Of a stretch of DNA of 38,422 bases, positions 27,659-37,347 are shown in pieces. Under the pieces are notes generated by a model that was not told the origin of the DNA, made no database searches, and saw only the letters and a program-made list of their open reading frames with translations. The stretch is taken from assembly GCF_001814775.1 (NCBI RefSeq), contig NZ_KV817781.1, positions 431,492-469,913 on the forward strand, given 5' to 3'. The stretch is from Streptococcus sp. HMSC067H01. Its GTDB lineage: Bacteria; Bacillota; Bacilli; Lactobacillales; Streptococcaceae. Every line of letters starts with the position of its first letter. Positions within the stretch are counted from its first letter, which is position 1. Both the position numbers and the translations under genes were made by a program.

Positions 27659-27668
27659 TAGGTAAAAA
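27659..27668 (-). promoter_or_regulatory. Extra GalR-like half-site in the galK leader
   Basis: taggtaaaaa repeats the arm of the large palindrome at 27726-27760, about 25 nt from the galK start. With the main operator about 90 bp away, it could support looping or a roadblock. Inference from sequence likeness only. Confidence 0.35.
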
Positions 27669-27677
27669 AACTTAACC

Positions 27678-27691
27678 TGTAATCGTTTTCT
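27678..27691 (-). promoter_or_regulatory. Candidate CcpA cre site at the galK transcription start
   Basis: TGTAATCGTTTTCT fits the cre pattern TGNAANCGNWNNCW. It lies directly downstream of the galK -10, where CcpA binding would block initiation. Confidence 0.55.
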
Positions 27692-27694
27692 TCT

Positions 27695-27723
27695 ATTGTA
27701 CCCAAGGGTTTTGCTTTGGTCAA
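27695..27723 (-). promoter_or_regulatory. Promoter of galK-HAD-galT
   Basis: The minus strand has TTGACC (27723-27718), 17 nt and TACAAT (27700-27695), a near-consensus promoter. Confidence 0.75.
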
Positions 27724-27725
27724 CA

Positions 27726-28804
<1,079 letters not shown>

Positions 28805-28823
28805 ATACAACTGTTTACAATAA

Positions 28824-28863
28824 AAAATCCTAATAAGAGTTCACTCTCTATTAGGATTTTCTT
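28824..28863. terminator. Bidirectional terminator between galR and the alcohol dehydrogenase
   Basis: aaaatcctaataagag pairs with ctctattaggatttt around a short loop, with A and T runs on both flanks. Confidence 0.85.
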
Positions 28864-28865
28864 TT

Positions 28866-29903
28866 CTATTCAATCACAATCATAGCTTTAATGGTCTTAC
28901 GTTCATCCATATCTTTATAGGCTTGATTAATATCTTCCAGTTTATAACTTGAAGTAAAGACACGACCTGGATTGATGTCTCCATCAAGGACAGCCTTGAG
29001 TAAGAACTGTTTGTCATAGGTGGTAACAGAAGCTGCTCCACCTGCTACAGAGATGTTTTGGGCAAAGGTCGAACCAAGAGCACGGTTATTGTAGTGAGGC
29101 ACACCAACAAATCCTAAGCGCCCTCCATTGTGAAGGACACCTAGAGCTTGATCAACAGCTGCTGCAGTACCGACACATTCAAGAGCAGCATCCGCTCCGC
29201 CACCAAGGATTTCACGAACCTTAGCAATACCTTCTTCACCACGCTCCGCTACGACCGCTGTCGCGCCTGACTCCAAGGCCATCTTTTGACGGTCTTCGTG
29301 GCGACTCATAAGGACAATTTGCGATGCTCCACGCATCTTAGCTGCAATGACAGCACATTGGCCAACTGCCCCATCACCGATTACTACCACTTTGTCACCT
29401 TTTTGCACATTAGCCACACGCGCCGCATGATAACCCGTCGGCATGACATCTGCCAAAGTCAAGAAGGATTTGAGCATGGCTTCAGTATAATCGGATGGTT
29501 GTCCAGGGACTTTTACGAGTGCCCAGTTTGCATATTCAAAACGCATGTACTCTGCCTGCACTCCATCAGACCAGTTAGTTCCAATATGGCGATCACAAGT
29601 TCCATCATAGCCAGCGCGACAGGCGTCACACTCCCCACAGCCATGGGTGAAAGGCGCAATGACAAAATCTCCTGGTTTAACCATTGTAATAGCATCTCCG
29701 ATTTCTTCGACGATTCCAATAGCCTCGTGACCACTATTTTGATGCCCCTTTTCAATGTCTGGATTACGGTAGCTCCAGAGGTCTGATCCACAAACACAGG
29801 TACGGACAATCCGGAGAACGACATCATCCGGCGCCTCAATTTTCGGACGCTCCACTTCGACAAGACCGACTTGCCCTGCTTTTGTATAGACTGTTTTCTT
29901 CAT
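28866..29903 (-). CDS. adhC: Zinc-dependent alcohol/aldehyde dehydrogenase (MDR family, AdhC-like)
   Basis: The 345-residue medium-chain dehydrogenase has the catalytic zinc Cys in VCGSDLW (Cys38), GHE at 58-60, and a four-Cys structural zinc loop GCGECDACRAGYDGTCDR. The NAD(P) Rossmann motif is VVVIGDGAVGQCAV. In S. pneumoniae I recall a homologue linked to the MerR regulator NmlR and to aldehyde/nitrosative stress. No merR gene is present here, and an aldo/keto reductase sits upstream instead. Substrate assignment is tentative. Confidence 0.88.
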   Translation of the reverse strand: MKKTVYTKAGQVGLVEVERPKIEAPDDVVLRIVRTCVCGSDLWSYRNPDIEKGHQNSGHEAIGIVEEIGDAITMVKPGDFVIAPFTHGCGECDACRAGYDGTCDRHIGTNWSDGVQAEYMRFEYANWALVKVPGQPSDYTEAMLKSFLTLADVMPTGYHAARVANVQKGDKVVVIGDGAVGQCAVIAAKMRGASQIVLMSRHEDRQKMALESGATAVVAERGEEGIAKVREILGGGADAALECVGTAAAVDQALGVLHNGGRLGFVGVPHYNNRALGSTFAQNISVAGGAASVTTYDKQFLLKAVLDGDINPGRVFTSSYKLEDINQAYKDMDERKTIKAMIVIE

Positions 29904-30063
29904 AAGAACAACCTACTTTCTATTGCTTACTTACCTTTAGTATACACTTTTATGAGTCAAATAGCATGCAAGATGATAGTAAAAGTTTCCGCCAAACAAA
30001 ATTGACTCCTAAGAACTCAATCATCTTATAGATATAATAGTCAGACTAGCTGGTCTCCTTTAC

Positions 30064-30906
30064 TTAGCCTAAAAATGAGATAAATCTTTCAGCTGTTTCT
30101 GGTTCTTGGTGATCATAAAAAAGTGAACTTTCCTGATCCAACTCTTCAATCCTTTGCATTTCTTCTTCAGTTAATTCAAAATCAAAAACATTGAAGTTCT
30201 CTTGCATGCGTTCTTTTCGAACAGACTTAGGAATGACTATCACGTCACTTTGGAGTAAGAAACGTAGGGCTACTTGGGCTACAGATTTCCCATGTTTTTC
30301 TCCAATCTCCTTCAAGAGGGGAGTATTGAAGAAATCATTTTTCCCTTCAGCAAAAGGCCCCCAAGATTCAATTTGACAATTGTATTTCTCCAAATACTTT
30401 TTGGCTTCTTTTTGTTGCTGAAATACGTGAGTTTCAATCTGATTAACAGCCGGTTTAATTTCCACAAAATGTTGAAGATCAATGAATCTATTAGGCGAAA
30501 AGTTAGAGACGCCAATAGCACGAACCTTACCAGCCTTGTAAGCTTCTTCCATGGCTCTATAAGTTCCATAATAATCACCGAAAGGTTGGTGAACCAACAA
30601 AAGATCAATATAATCTGTTTGAAGCTTTTTCAAGGACTCTTCAATCGAAGCCTTGGCCCTTTCATAGCCGGCATTCGAAATCCAAATCTTTGTCGTGATA
30701 AAGAATTCTTCTCGTGGAAGAGCTGACTCCAAGATAGCTTCCCCAACACCTGCTTCATTTCCATAGATTTGAGCGGTATCAAAGGAACGATAACCAACCT
30801 CGATAGCCTCAAGAACTGCTCGCTTTGTTTCATCTACTGGAGTCTGAAATACTCCAAATCCAAGTTGTGACATTTTGATATTGTTGTTTAAGGTTTTGTA
30901 AAACAT
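30064..30906 (-). CDS. Aldo/keto reductase
   Basis: The 280-residue NADPH-dependent AKR has the full catalytic tetrad: Asp43 and Tyr48 (FDTAQIYGNE), Lys73 (TTKIWI) and His106 (LLVHQPFGDY). VIGVSNF-type (AIGVSNFSPNRF) and cofactor-binding VIPKSVRKERMQENFNVFDFELT are also present. Likely substrates are reactive aldehydes or methylglyoxal-like compounds. It lies 160 nt upstream of the Zn dehydrogenase on the same strand, so both may belong to an aldehyde-detoxification group, but each seems to have its own leader. Confidence 0.92.
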   Translation of the reverse strand: MFYKTLNNNIKMSQLGFGVFQTPVDETKRAVLEAIEVGYRSFDTAQIYGNEAGVGEAILESALPREEFFITTKIWISNAGYERAKASIEESLKKLQTDYIDLLLVHQPFGDYYGTYRAMEEAYKAGKVRAIGVSNFSPNRFIDLQHFVEIKPAVNQIETHVFQQQKEAKKYLEKYNCQIESWGPFAEGKNDFFNTPLLKEIGEKHGKSVAQVALRFLLQSDVIVIPKSVRKERMQENFNVFDFELTEEEMQRIEELDQESSLFYDHQEPETAERFISFLG

Positions 30907-31025
30907 ATTTTCCCCTACTTCTTTTGATACTTTTAGTTTACACTCAATTTAAAGATTTGTATACTAGCAAATGAAAAATAGCATCTATAGGAGGAAAACA
31001 CAGTATCAACCTTTCCAAAACTTCT

Positions 31026-31916
31026 CTAGTGTTCGTGACCTTTTATGCCCCCAATATCTTCAAGGCAGCGTTTGTGTTGATTATGATTCATTGGACTAGT
31101 ATCCACTTCAATAGTAATATTGTGAACTCCACTTTGTCTTAATTGACTGCGAATAGCTTCTTTGCATTCTTCCATTCGTGTCAAATCCTCTAAGCATAGA
31201 TGAACAATTGCATTATTTTCTAGACCATCCATGGACCAAATACTCAGTTGATTGATACTCTTGACATTTTCTAGTGATAATAAATCCTGCTCTAGCTTTT
31301 CACTATTAAGCCCCTCAGGAACTGCATCGAGAAATATCTTAAGTGTAGACCAAAAACGAGGAATGGCTTTTGACAAGATAAAGAAGGAAATGACAAGCGA
31401 TAAGAGAGGATCTAAGATATACCAATCCGTAAATCGTAGAATAATTGCCATCAGGATGACTGCTATCCAACCCAGAGTATCTTCCAGAAAATGCAGGCTA
31501 AGGATAGACTCATTCTTTGTTTTTCCTTTACGAACCACTAAACTCGCTAGCACATTTATACTAACCGCAATAATTCCAAGCCAAAGGATTCCCTCATCGT
31601 TGATAGGTTGCGGATGAAATAGTTTCCTTATATTTTCCAAAATGACTAGAGCAGATCCTGTCATGAGAATCACAGCCGTTATCAAAGCTCCTAGAAGGCT
31701 AAATCGTTTGTAACCCAAGGTGTAATGACTATCCTCTTCACGATTGGAAATTGTTTCAAGAAAGGCTGATAGCCCAATTGCAATCGCATCTCCTAAGTCA
31801 TGGACAGAGTCCGCAAGAACAGCACTAGAACCAAATACTCCGCCTGCAATAAACTCAATAATGGCGTAACTCAAATTTAAGAAAAAAGCCAGCCAAATAG
31901 CACGTTTTGAACTCAT
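31026..31916 (-). CDS. czcD: Cation diffusion facilitator, zinc exporter CzcD
   Basis: The 296-residue CDF antiporter has six membrane helices in the first about 205 residues and a cytoplasmic C-terminal domain. The metal-site motifs are ADSVHDLGD (Asp36, His39/Asp40) in helix 2 and LHFLEDTLGW in helix 5. The C-terminus is His-rich (NHNQHKR ... GHEH). It exports Zn2+ (and possibly Co2+ or Cd2+). It is divergent from the TetR-type sczA. In S. pneumoniae SczA activates czcD on zinc excess. The intervening 275 bp contain a repeat element that may have displaced the native promoter. Confidence 0.93.
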   Translation of the reverse strand: MSSKRAIWLAFFLNLSYAIIEFIAGGVFGSSAVLADSVHDLGDAIAIGLSAFLETISNREEDSHYTLGYKRFSLLGALITAVILMTGSALVILENIRKLFHPQPINDEGILWLGIIAVSINVLASLVVRKGKTKNESILSLHFLEDTLGWIAVILMAIILRFTDWYILDPLLSLVISFFILSKAIPRFWSTLKIFLDAVPEGLNSEKLEQDLLSLENVKSINQLSIWSMDGLENNAIVHLCLEDLTRMEECKEAIRSQLRQSGVHNITIEVDTSPMNHNQHKRCLEDIGGIKGHEH

Positions 31917-31939
31917 TTTTCCACCTTCCTTTGTTATAA

Positions 31940-32040
31940 TGGGACTAGGAAAATTTTATAAAAAAGTTTTCTTAGTCCCACGCCCGTAATGCTGATTAGA
32001 TGCTCTTCGAGCTAAATAGCGAAAGAAGTTCCCAATCAGC
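31940..32040. repeat. MITE-like intergenic repeat with TGGGAC hairpin (copy B) between czcD and sczA
   Basis: A 14-bp stem (tgggactaggaaaa at 31940 and gttttcttagtccca ending at 31980, one mismatch) is followed by a second hairpin pairing gctgatt (31991-31997) with aatcagc (32034-32040). The same module pair, TGGGAC plus GCTGATT, makes up the element at 4592-4768. Inferred to be a related non-autonomous repeat. Confidence 0.4.
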
Positions 32041-32147
32041 TACTGCATCAAACATATATTTCTATAAATATTCTGAGAAATGAGACTATTATCTCTTCTC
32101 TTCATTGTTATTATCCAATAAAATAAAAAGAAAGGATAGGAGCAAAC

Positions 32148-32182
32148 TGTTCGGTTTGTGAGTTACTGAACAAATTGTTTCA
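32148..32182. promoter_or_regulatory. Candidate SczA operator
   Basis: TGTTC (32148-32152), TGAACA (32167-32172) and TGTTTCA (32176-32182) form overlapping imperfect dyads just before sczA. The published SczA motif, as I recall, is built from TGTTCA/TGAACA. The site is about 250 bp from czcD. Confidence 0.5.
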
Positions 32183-32191
32183 AGTGTCCAT

Positions 32192-32749
32192 ATGAGTAGT
32201 CAAGATCGTCGCATTACCAAGACTCGCAAAGCTATCTATGCTGCTTTTTTACAATTACTAAATCAAAAAGACTATGAATCCATCACCGTCCAGGAGATCA
32301 TCGACTTAGCAGACGTTGGGCGTTCCACCTTTTATAGTCATTACGAGAGTAAGGAATTACTCCTAGATGAACTATGTCGCTATCTCTTTCATCATCTTTT
32401 TGAACGAGAGGAACATTTGACTATAGAAGAATATTTGACCCATATCTTTTTGCATTTTAAGAAAAATCAAGACCATGTCACCAGCCTTCTTTTTTCAAAA
32501 AATGACTACTTCCTTCGTCAATTGCAAAAAGAATTGGAACACCATGTTTATCCCATGGTTGCAGAGAACTTGCAAGTTTCCTATCCTAAGATTCCAGCCT
32601 CCTACCTCAAACATTTTGTTGTCAGCAATTTTATTGAAACACTGACCTGGTGGTTAAAAAAAGGAAAATCTTATAAGGAAGATCAAGTAGTGAGATTTTA
32701 CTTAGACGTCATGGAAATGACAAACAAAAATAAATCATCATTATTCTAG
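32192..32749 (+). CDS. sczA: TetR-family zinc-responsive regulator SczA
   Basis: The 185-residue protein has a TetR N-terminal helix-turn-helix (RITKTRKAIYAAFLQLL ... VQEIIDLADVGRSTFYSHYESKELLLDEL, about 6-55). The C-terminal regulatory domain is of the streptococcal TetR_C type (SNFIETLTWWLKKGKSY). Its divergent pairing with czcD identifies it as SczA, which activates czcD in response to Zn2+. No strong Shine-Dalgarno lies before the ATG. A small membrane-protein gene follows after 16 nt. Confidence 0.85.
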   Translation: MSSQDRRITKTRKAIYAAFLQLLNQKDYESITVQEIIDLADVGRSTFYSHYESKELLLDELCRYLFHHLFEREEHLTIEEYLTHIFLHFKKNQDHVTSLLFSKNDYFLRQLQKELEHHVYPMVAENLQVSYPKIPASYLKHFVVSNFIETLTWWLKKGKSYKEDQVVRFYLDVMEMTNKNKSSLF

Positions 32750-32765
32750 CTAGAGAGGAAATCTT

Positions 32766-33128
32766 ATGAACTTCGTTATTATTCTTGTTATTTTGATAGC
32801 CTTCTTACTTCTTGCTTTTCCTCTTCATCATTTATTGGCTAGCCTTTCAGAATTAAGAAAAGGCAGGAATCCCCTAGGAAATCAGCTTCTCCTTATCGGA
32901 AGTATCCTTGCTACCTTATCTATCTTCCTCTACTTCTTTGCTACCTTATCTATCTTCTGCTACTTCTTTTTGCCGATTGTCGCACTATCTATTTGGCTGA
33001 TTGGCTGTGGTTTGATTTGCTACGGAGCCTATTGGAATGACAAACAGAAAGGAACCTTTAAAAAGTCTCACCATATCATCAGAATTACATTTGCTATAGT
33101 ATTGACACTTATACTACTTTTATTCTAA
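32766..33128 (+). CDS. Small membrane protein with an internal 10-residue duplication
   Basis: The 120-residue protein has about four hydrophobic segments and a short basic loop (SELRKGRNPLGNQ). I do not recognise a family with certainty. It starts 16 nt after sczA with AGAGAGGAAATC upstream and is probably cotranscribed with it. In the second membrane segment ATLSIFLYFF is followed directly by ATLSIFCYFF, encoded by a 30-bp tandem duplication. This would lengthen the helix by ten residues or add a re-entrant turn. Confidence 0.75.
   Translation: MNFVIILVILIAFLLLAFPLHHLLASLSELRKGRNPLGNQLLLIGSILATLSIFLYFFATLSIFCYFFLPIVALSIWLIGCGLICYGAYWNDKQKGTFKKSHHIIRITFAIVLTLILLLF
32910..32969 (+). repeat. 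30-bp in-frame tandem duplication
   Basis: Two adjacent 30-base units (32910-32939 and 32940-32969), beginning gctaccttatctatcttc, differ at only about two positions near the middle. The duplication is recent and stays in frame. Confidence 0.85.
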
Positions 33129-33130
33129 TA

Positions 33131-33171
33131 CAAAAACCCTATCTTATCTAAAAAGCAAGATGGGTTTTTTG
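33131..33171. terminator. Bidirectional terminator between the small membrane gene and proWX
   Basis: caaaaaccctatctt pairs with aagatgggttttttg around an A-rich loop, with a T tail on both strands. Confidence 0.82.
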
Positions 33172-33194
33172 TTAGTATAAAGTAATTTCTATAT

Positions 33195-34715
33195 TTATTT
33201 TTGAAGTATTCCTTCTTGAAGGAGAAATTCACGCGCTACTGTTTCTGCCGACTTACCTTCGACACCAACTTGATAGTTGAGTTGACTCATCTGGCTCTCG
33301 GTGATTTTACCAGCTAATTTATTGAGGACTGCTTCCAACTCAGGATGTTTTTCGAGTAATTCAGCTTTCATGAGTGGTGCACCTTGATATGGCGGGAAGA
33401 GATGTTTATCATCCTCCAAAACCACTAAATCATAGCGAGTAATTTCAGCATCTATTGAGTAAGCATCTGTAATTTGAATGTCCCCTGACTGGATGGCTTG
33501 GTAGCGAAGGGCTGGCTCCATTGTTGCTACATTGAGGTTGAGCCCATAAAGAGACTGCAATCCTTTATTTCCATCTTCACGGTCATTAAACTCCAGAGTG
33601 AATCCCGCCTTGAGCTGTCCTTCTACTTTTTTCAAGTCTGAAATCGTCTTAAGCCCATATTCTTGCGCAATTTTTTTAGGAACTGCTATAGCATAAGTAT
33701 TTTGATAAGCCATGGGGTTAAGAAAGGCTAGTTGATCCTGTTTGGCAATGCCATCACGAGCCACCTCGTAAACCTTTTCTGGGTCATGCCCAATTTGTGG
33801 AGATGATTGGAGGAGACTCTCTGTCACTGTTCCAGAAAATTCTGGATAGATATCAATGTCCCCTTTTTTCAGCGCTTGGTAAAGAAAGTCTGTCTTCCCA
33901 AAATTGGGTTTAACCGTCACCGTCATATCCGTATTTTCCTCGATGAGAAGTTTATACATATTCATGAGAATCTCAGGTTCAGGTCCTAACTTCCCAGCAA
34001 TGACGAGATTGTCTTTCTCATTATGTGGAATGATGCTTGGAACATAACTAACTCCCAAACCAAGGACCATGACAGCAAAGGCCGCAACAATTGTACGCAA
34101 CTTTGCCTTTTCTAACCATTTGAGAATGATATTGAAAAGAATAGCCAAAATGGCTGATGAGATTGCGCCGATTAAAATGAGACTAGCATTCCGACGATCA
34201 ATACCCAAAAGGATAAAGGAGCCCAATCCACCAGCTCCCACAAGAGCGGCTAAAGTCGCTGTCCCAATGATCATAACGGTTGCTGTACGAACCCCCGATA
34301 CAATGACAGGCATAGCAAGTGGAATTTCAAACTTCTTGAGTCGCTCCCACTTGGTCATTCCAAAAGCAATCCCTGCCTCCTCAAGACTAGGATCAATGCC
34401 ATTCAGAGCTGTGATTGTATTTTCCAAAATCGGGAAAATAGCATAAATGACAAGAGCTGTGAGGGCTGGTAAGGTCCCAATCCCCATGAAAGGAATAAAG
34501 AGCCCCAACAAAGCCATTGAAGGAATTGTCTGGAATACCCCTGCAACTTGTAGCACCCAAGTCGCTGCTTTTTTGTGACCATTTAGATAAACCGCAAGTG
34601 GGATGGTCAGAAAAATAGCGACCAATAAGGTCAAAAGAGATAATTGCAAGTGTTGTCCCAGAGCAGTTAACCATTCACTAAAACGCTCCTGAAAGGTTGA
34701 AATGAAATTAGACAT
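33195..34715 (-). CDS. proWX: Choline/betaine-type ABC transporter permease fused to substrate-binding domain
   Basis: This 506-residue fusion has an N-terminal OpuAB/ProW permease domain with about six helices (about 15-225), including the EAA-type segment [27 protein letters not shown]-terminal OpuAC-type quaternary-amine binding domain (about 235-506) includes [20 protein letters not shown] and [13 protein letters not shown]. The ATG at 34715 is selected because GGAGGTGGGC precedes it, and it overlaps proV by 8 nt. In S. pneumoniae the orthologue is described as a choline or compatible-solute importer. Confidence 0.92.
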   Translation of the reverse strand: MSNFISTFQERFSEWLTALGQHLQLSLLTLLVAIFLTIPLAVYLNGHKKAATWVLQVAGVFQTIPSMALLGLFIPFMGIGTLPALTALVIYAIFPILENTITALNGIDPSLEEAGIAFGMTKWERLKKFEIPLAMPVIVSGVRTATVMIIGTATLAALVGAGGLGSFILLGIDRRNASLILIGAISSAILAILFNIILKWLEKAKLRTIVAAFAVMVLGLGVSYVPSIIPHNEKDNLVIAGKLGPEPEILMNMYKLLIEENTDMTVTVKPNFGKTDFLYQALKKGDIDIYPEFSGTVTESLLQSSPQIGHDPEKVYEVARDGIAKQDQLAFLNPMAYQNTYAIAVPKKIAQEYGLKTISDLKKVEGQLKAGFTLEFNDREDGNKGLQSLYGLNLNVATMEPALRYQAIQSGDIQITDAYSIDAEITRYDLVVLEDDKHLFPPYQGAPLMKAELLEKHPELEAVLNKLAGKITESQMSQLNYQVGVEGKSAETVAREFLLQEGILQK

Positions 34716-35436
34716 GCAGCCCACCTCCAAACAAGTTTGCTACAAAGTCTGTCGCAGGTGCTTGTAAAATTGTTTCAGGGTCAGCGACCTGGCAAATCTC
34801 CCCATCCTGTAAAATAGCTATTCTATCGCCTAATTTCAAGGCTTCGTCTGTGTCATGTGTTACGAAGATAGTCGTCATACCGAATTCTTTGTGCAAGTCT
34901 TTGGTGAGAGCCTGCAACTGCTTGCGAGAGATAGCATCCAAAGCTGAAAAGGGCTCATCCATCAGCAAGATTTTTGGCTCTGCAATGATGGCCCGCACAA
35001 TGCCAATCCGTTGTTGCTCCCCACCTGATAACTCACTAGGCATGCGCTCTGCATACTCTGCAGCAGGCAAACCCACCTTGTCCAAGAGTTCTTCTGTTTT
35101 AGAGGCTATTTGTTCCTTACTCCAGCATTTCATCTCAGGAATCAGTGCAATATTTTCAGCAACCGTTAGATTTGGAAAGAGAGCAATGGCCTGCAAAACA
35201 TAACCAGTAGAAAGACGTAACTCTCGTTCATCATAGTCCTTGATGCGTTTCCCATCCATGTATATATTGCCATCAGTCGGCTCCAAGAGACAGTTAATCA
35301 TCTTGATCATGGTGGTCTTTCCAGATCCTGAAGGACCCACTAGCACCATAAATTCTCCATTTTCAATACGGAGATTGACATCTTTTAAAATGTCTGTATC
35401 CGTGTAGCGCAGGACTACATTTTTATATTCAATCAT
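34708..35436 (-). CDS. proV: ABC transporter ATPase for choline/betaine uptake
   Basis: This 242-residue ATPase has Walker [15 protein letters not shown], the Q-loop [12 protein letters not shown], the signature [15 protein letters not shown], Walker [13 protein letters not shown] and H-loop VTHDTDEAL. It lacks the C-terminal CBS pair that OpuAA-type osmosensing ATPases carry, so activity is probably not gated by cytoplasmic salt. It is sandwiched between the nmrA-like gene (1-nt gap) and proWX (8-nt overlap). Confidence 0.94.
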   Translation of the reverse strand: MIEYKNVVLRYTDTDILKDVNLRIENGEFMVLVGPSGSGKTTMIKMINCLLEPTDGNIYMDGKRIKDYDERELRLSTGYVLQAIALFPNLTVAENIALIPEMKCWSKEQIASKTEELLDKVGLPAAEYAERMPSELSGGEQQRIGIVRAIIAEPKILLMDEPFSALDAISRKQLQALTKDLHKEFGMTTIFVTHDTDEALKLGDRIAILQDGEICQVADPETILQAPATDFVANLFGGGLHV

Positions 35437-35437
35437 A

Positions 35438-36283
35438 TTATTCCTCGATAAGTTTTCTGTCTCTAAGAGTATCCAATAGGTTACTTGCCGGATGCCCTAG
35501 AATTTTTTCGATATCTGTTGAAACCCCAGCTTGTTCGCCAACTTTGATAGCTGTATAAGTGCTGACCCAGGCATCGTACTCCCAAGTTTGTGCTGGCCAT
35601 TTTTTCCGTGACTCATAGGCTTCTTCTACTGTTTCATCCACATACGCGATGGCCTTACCGGTCTCTTTTGAGAGAAGCGCTACGATTTCTTCCATGGAAA
35701 GATCCTCTGGCCCTGTCAAATTCAAGGTTTGATTTTTCCAGTCCTTAGGATTTAAAAGAATCTCTGCTGCAACCCTAGATGTGTCCTTACGGGCAACAGC
35801 TGACAGAAGACCACTGCCGGCCGGACCACGAATCTCTCCATTTTCAAGCGCCATATCAATCAGGAAGTCCAAGTAAAAATTATCTCTCAAAAAAGTGTAG
35901 GTGAATCCTAACTCCTTGATATAGGCTTCCGTCTGGGCATGATCTCGAGACAAGGTGAAGGTTGCCTTCTCATCTGCCCCATAAAAGGAGGTATAAACGA
36001 TATGCTCTACTCCTGCTAGCTTTGCAGCATCTAAAAATTCCTTGTGCTCCTTGACACGCTCTGGATTTTCCCGAGCAGAAACCATCAACAAGATATCAAT
36101 ACCCTTCAAGGCCTCAACCACCTCTGGAGTATTGGCATACGATATTCTACGGATTTCCGCAGACGCATAGATTTTTGCACGCTCTGGGCTTCGTGCCAAA
36201 TGGACGGAAGCAATTCCTTTTTGATCTATAAGATTCGCCACATAAGAACCTAATTTCCCTGTTACCCCTGTAATACCAATCAT
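35438..36283 (-). CDS. NmrA/QOR2-like NAD(P)-binding protein
   Basis: The 281-residue atypical short-chain dehydrogenase has the nucleotide-binding GITGVTGKLGSYVANLI at the N-terminus. The NmrA-type body includes VEHIVYTSFYGAD and FTYTFLRDNFYLDFL. It resembles quinone oxidoreductase 2-type proteins, either redox sensors or NADPH:quinone reductases. It lies between marR and proV in one operon; its link to osmolyte uptake is unclear. Confidence 0.85.
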   Translation of the reverse strand: MIGITGVTGKLGSYVANLIDQKGIASVHLARSPERAKIYASAEIRRISYANTPEVVEALKGIDILLMVSARENPERVKEHKEFLDAAKLAGVEHIVYTSFYGADEKATFTLSRDHAQTEAYIKELGFTYTFLRDNFYLDFLIDMALENGEIRGPAGSGLLSAVARKDTSRVAAEILLNPKDWKNQTLNLTGPEDLSMEEIVALLSKETGKAIAYVDETVEEAYESRKKWPAQTWEYDAWVSTYTAIKVGEQAGVSTDIEKILGHPASNLLDTLRDRKLIEE

Positions 36284-36301
36284 AACTGTTACTTCCTTTC
36301 C

Positions 36302-36751
36302 TTAGATGTCATTTTCTTTAGCCTTTAGATTTGAGATAATGCGCTCTTGATAGGCCTCAAATTCTCGGATTTCTTGATCAGAAAATCCTTGGTAGAAAAT
36401 TTCTCCCAGTTCCTTGCTGACACGATTTCCAATTTCTTTTTGCGCCCAACCGAGGTCTGTCAAAGAGATATATTTTTTTCTTTTATCCTGCGTGCAAGGT
36501 TGAATCGTGACCAAACCTTGTTCTTCCAATTTCTTAACCATACTGGTCAATGTATTATTGGCTAGACCCGTCGCAAGAGCTATATCGGTCGCAGTAGCGC
36601 ACCCCAACTCTTGCTTCCACAAAATCGTTAAAATTTTCCCCTGTTCACTTCTGTATTGAGCATTTGGTTCCTTGCTCAAGAGTTTTTGAAAGATTCGCCC
36701 ATTCAACAAGCGAATCTGTAGAGCTTGGTAGCCACCTAACACCTTATCCAT
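36302..36751 (-). CDS. MarR-family transcriptional regulator
   Basis: The 149-residue winged-helix protein has ALATGLANNTLTSMVKKLEEQGLVTIQPCTQDKRKKYISLT as recognition helix and wing (about 58-100). AAAGGAG precedes the start. It heads marR-nmrA-proV-proWX and is flanked by two matching operator-like palindromes around its own promoter, indicating autoregulation. A choline- or stress-linked ligand is possible but not shown. Confidence 0.92.
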   Translation of the reverse strand: MDKVLGGYQALQIRLLNGRIFQKLLSKEPNAQYRSEQGKILTILWKQELGCATATDIALATGLANNTLTSMVKKLEEQGLVTIQPCTQDKRKKYISLTDLGWAQKEIGNRVSKELGEIFYQGFSDQEIREFEAYQERIISNLKAKENDI

Positions 36752-36766
36752 TTTGTCTCCTTTTTA

Positions 36767-36837
36767 TTCTATATGGAACTTTCTGAAATTATTGTAACGT
36801 TTTTGATTACACCTGTCAACTGTTTCGATATAGAAAT
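36767..36837 (-). promoter_or_regulatory. marR operon promoter with two flanking operators
   Basis: TTGACA (36819-36814), 17 nt and TACAAT (36796-36791) form a strong minus-strand promoter. Matching near-palindromes lie on both sides: TTCTATATGGAAC (36767-36779, + strand) downstream of the -10, and the minus-strand ATTTCTATATCGAAAC (36837-36822) just upstream of the -35. Both share TTCTATATsGAA, so MarR can clamp the promoter. Confidence 0.75.
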
Positions 36838-36838
36838 A

Positions 36839-37271
<433 letters not shown>

Positions 37272-37294
37272 TCATCTATAAACTATTTTGTTAT

Positions 37295-37330
37295 AGAAAA
37301 AAATAAAAACTTCCTACAAAAAGTAGAAAG
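37295..37330 (-). terminator. Terminator of the 37348-38052 gene
   Basis: The minus strand has CTTTCTAC, a TTTTT loop and GTAGGAAG, then a long U-rich tail. Confidence 0.75.
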
Positions 37331-37347
37331 CCATCATTTTTATAAAA

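Noticed and set aside
29286..29786. 166-codon open frame on the + strand within the alcohol dehydrogenase
   Set aside because: It lies entirely antisense to a well-supported enzyme, has no ribosome-binding site and shows no recognisable domain.
30907..31025. MerR-type dyad TTGAGTGTAAACTNNAAG in the aldo/keto reductase leader
   Set aside because: It looks suggestive, but I could not place a -35/-10 pair with 19-nt spacing around it, and no MerR gene is in the window.
32101..32191. Ribosome-binding-like AAAGGATAGGAG at about 32132 as evidence for an upstream start of sczA
   Set aside because: No in-frame start codon follows at a suitable distance. The TetR N-terminus is complete from 32192.
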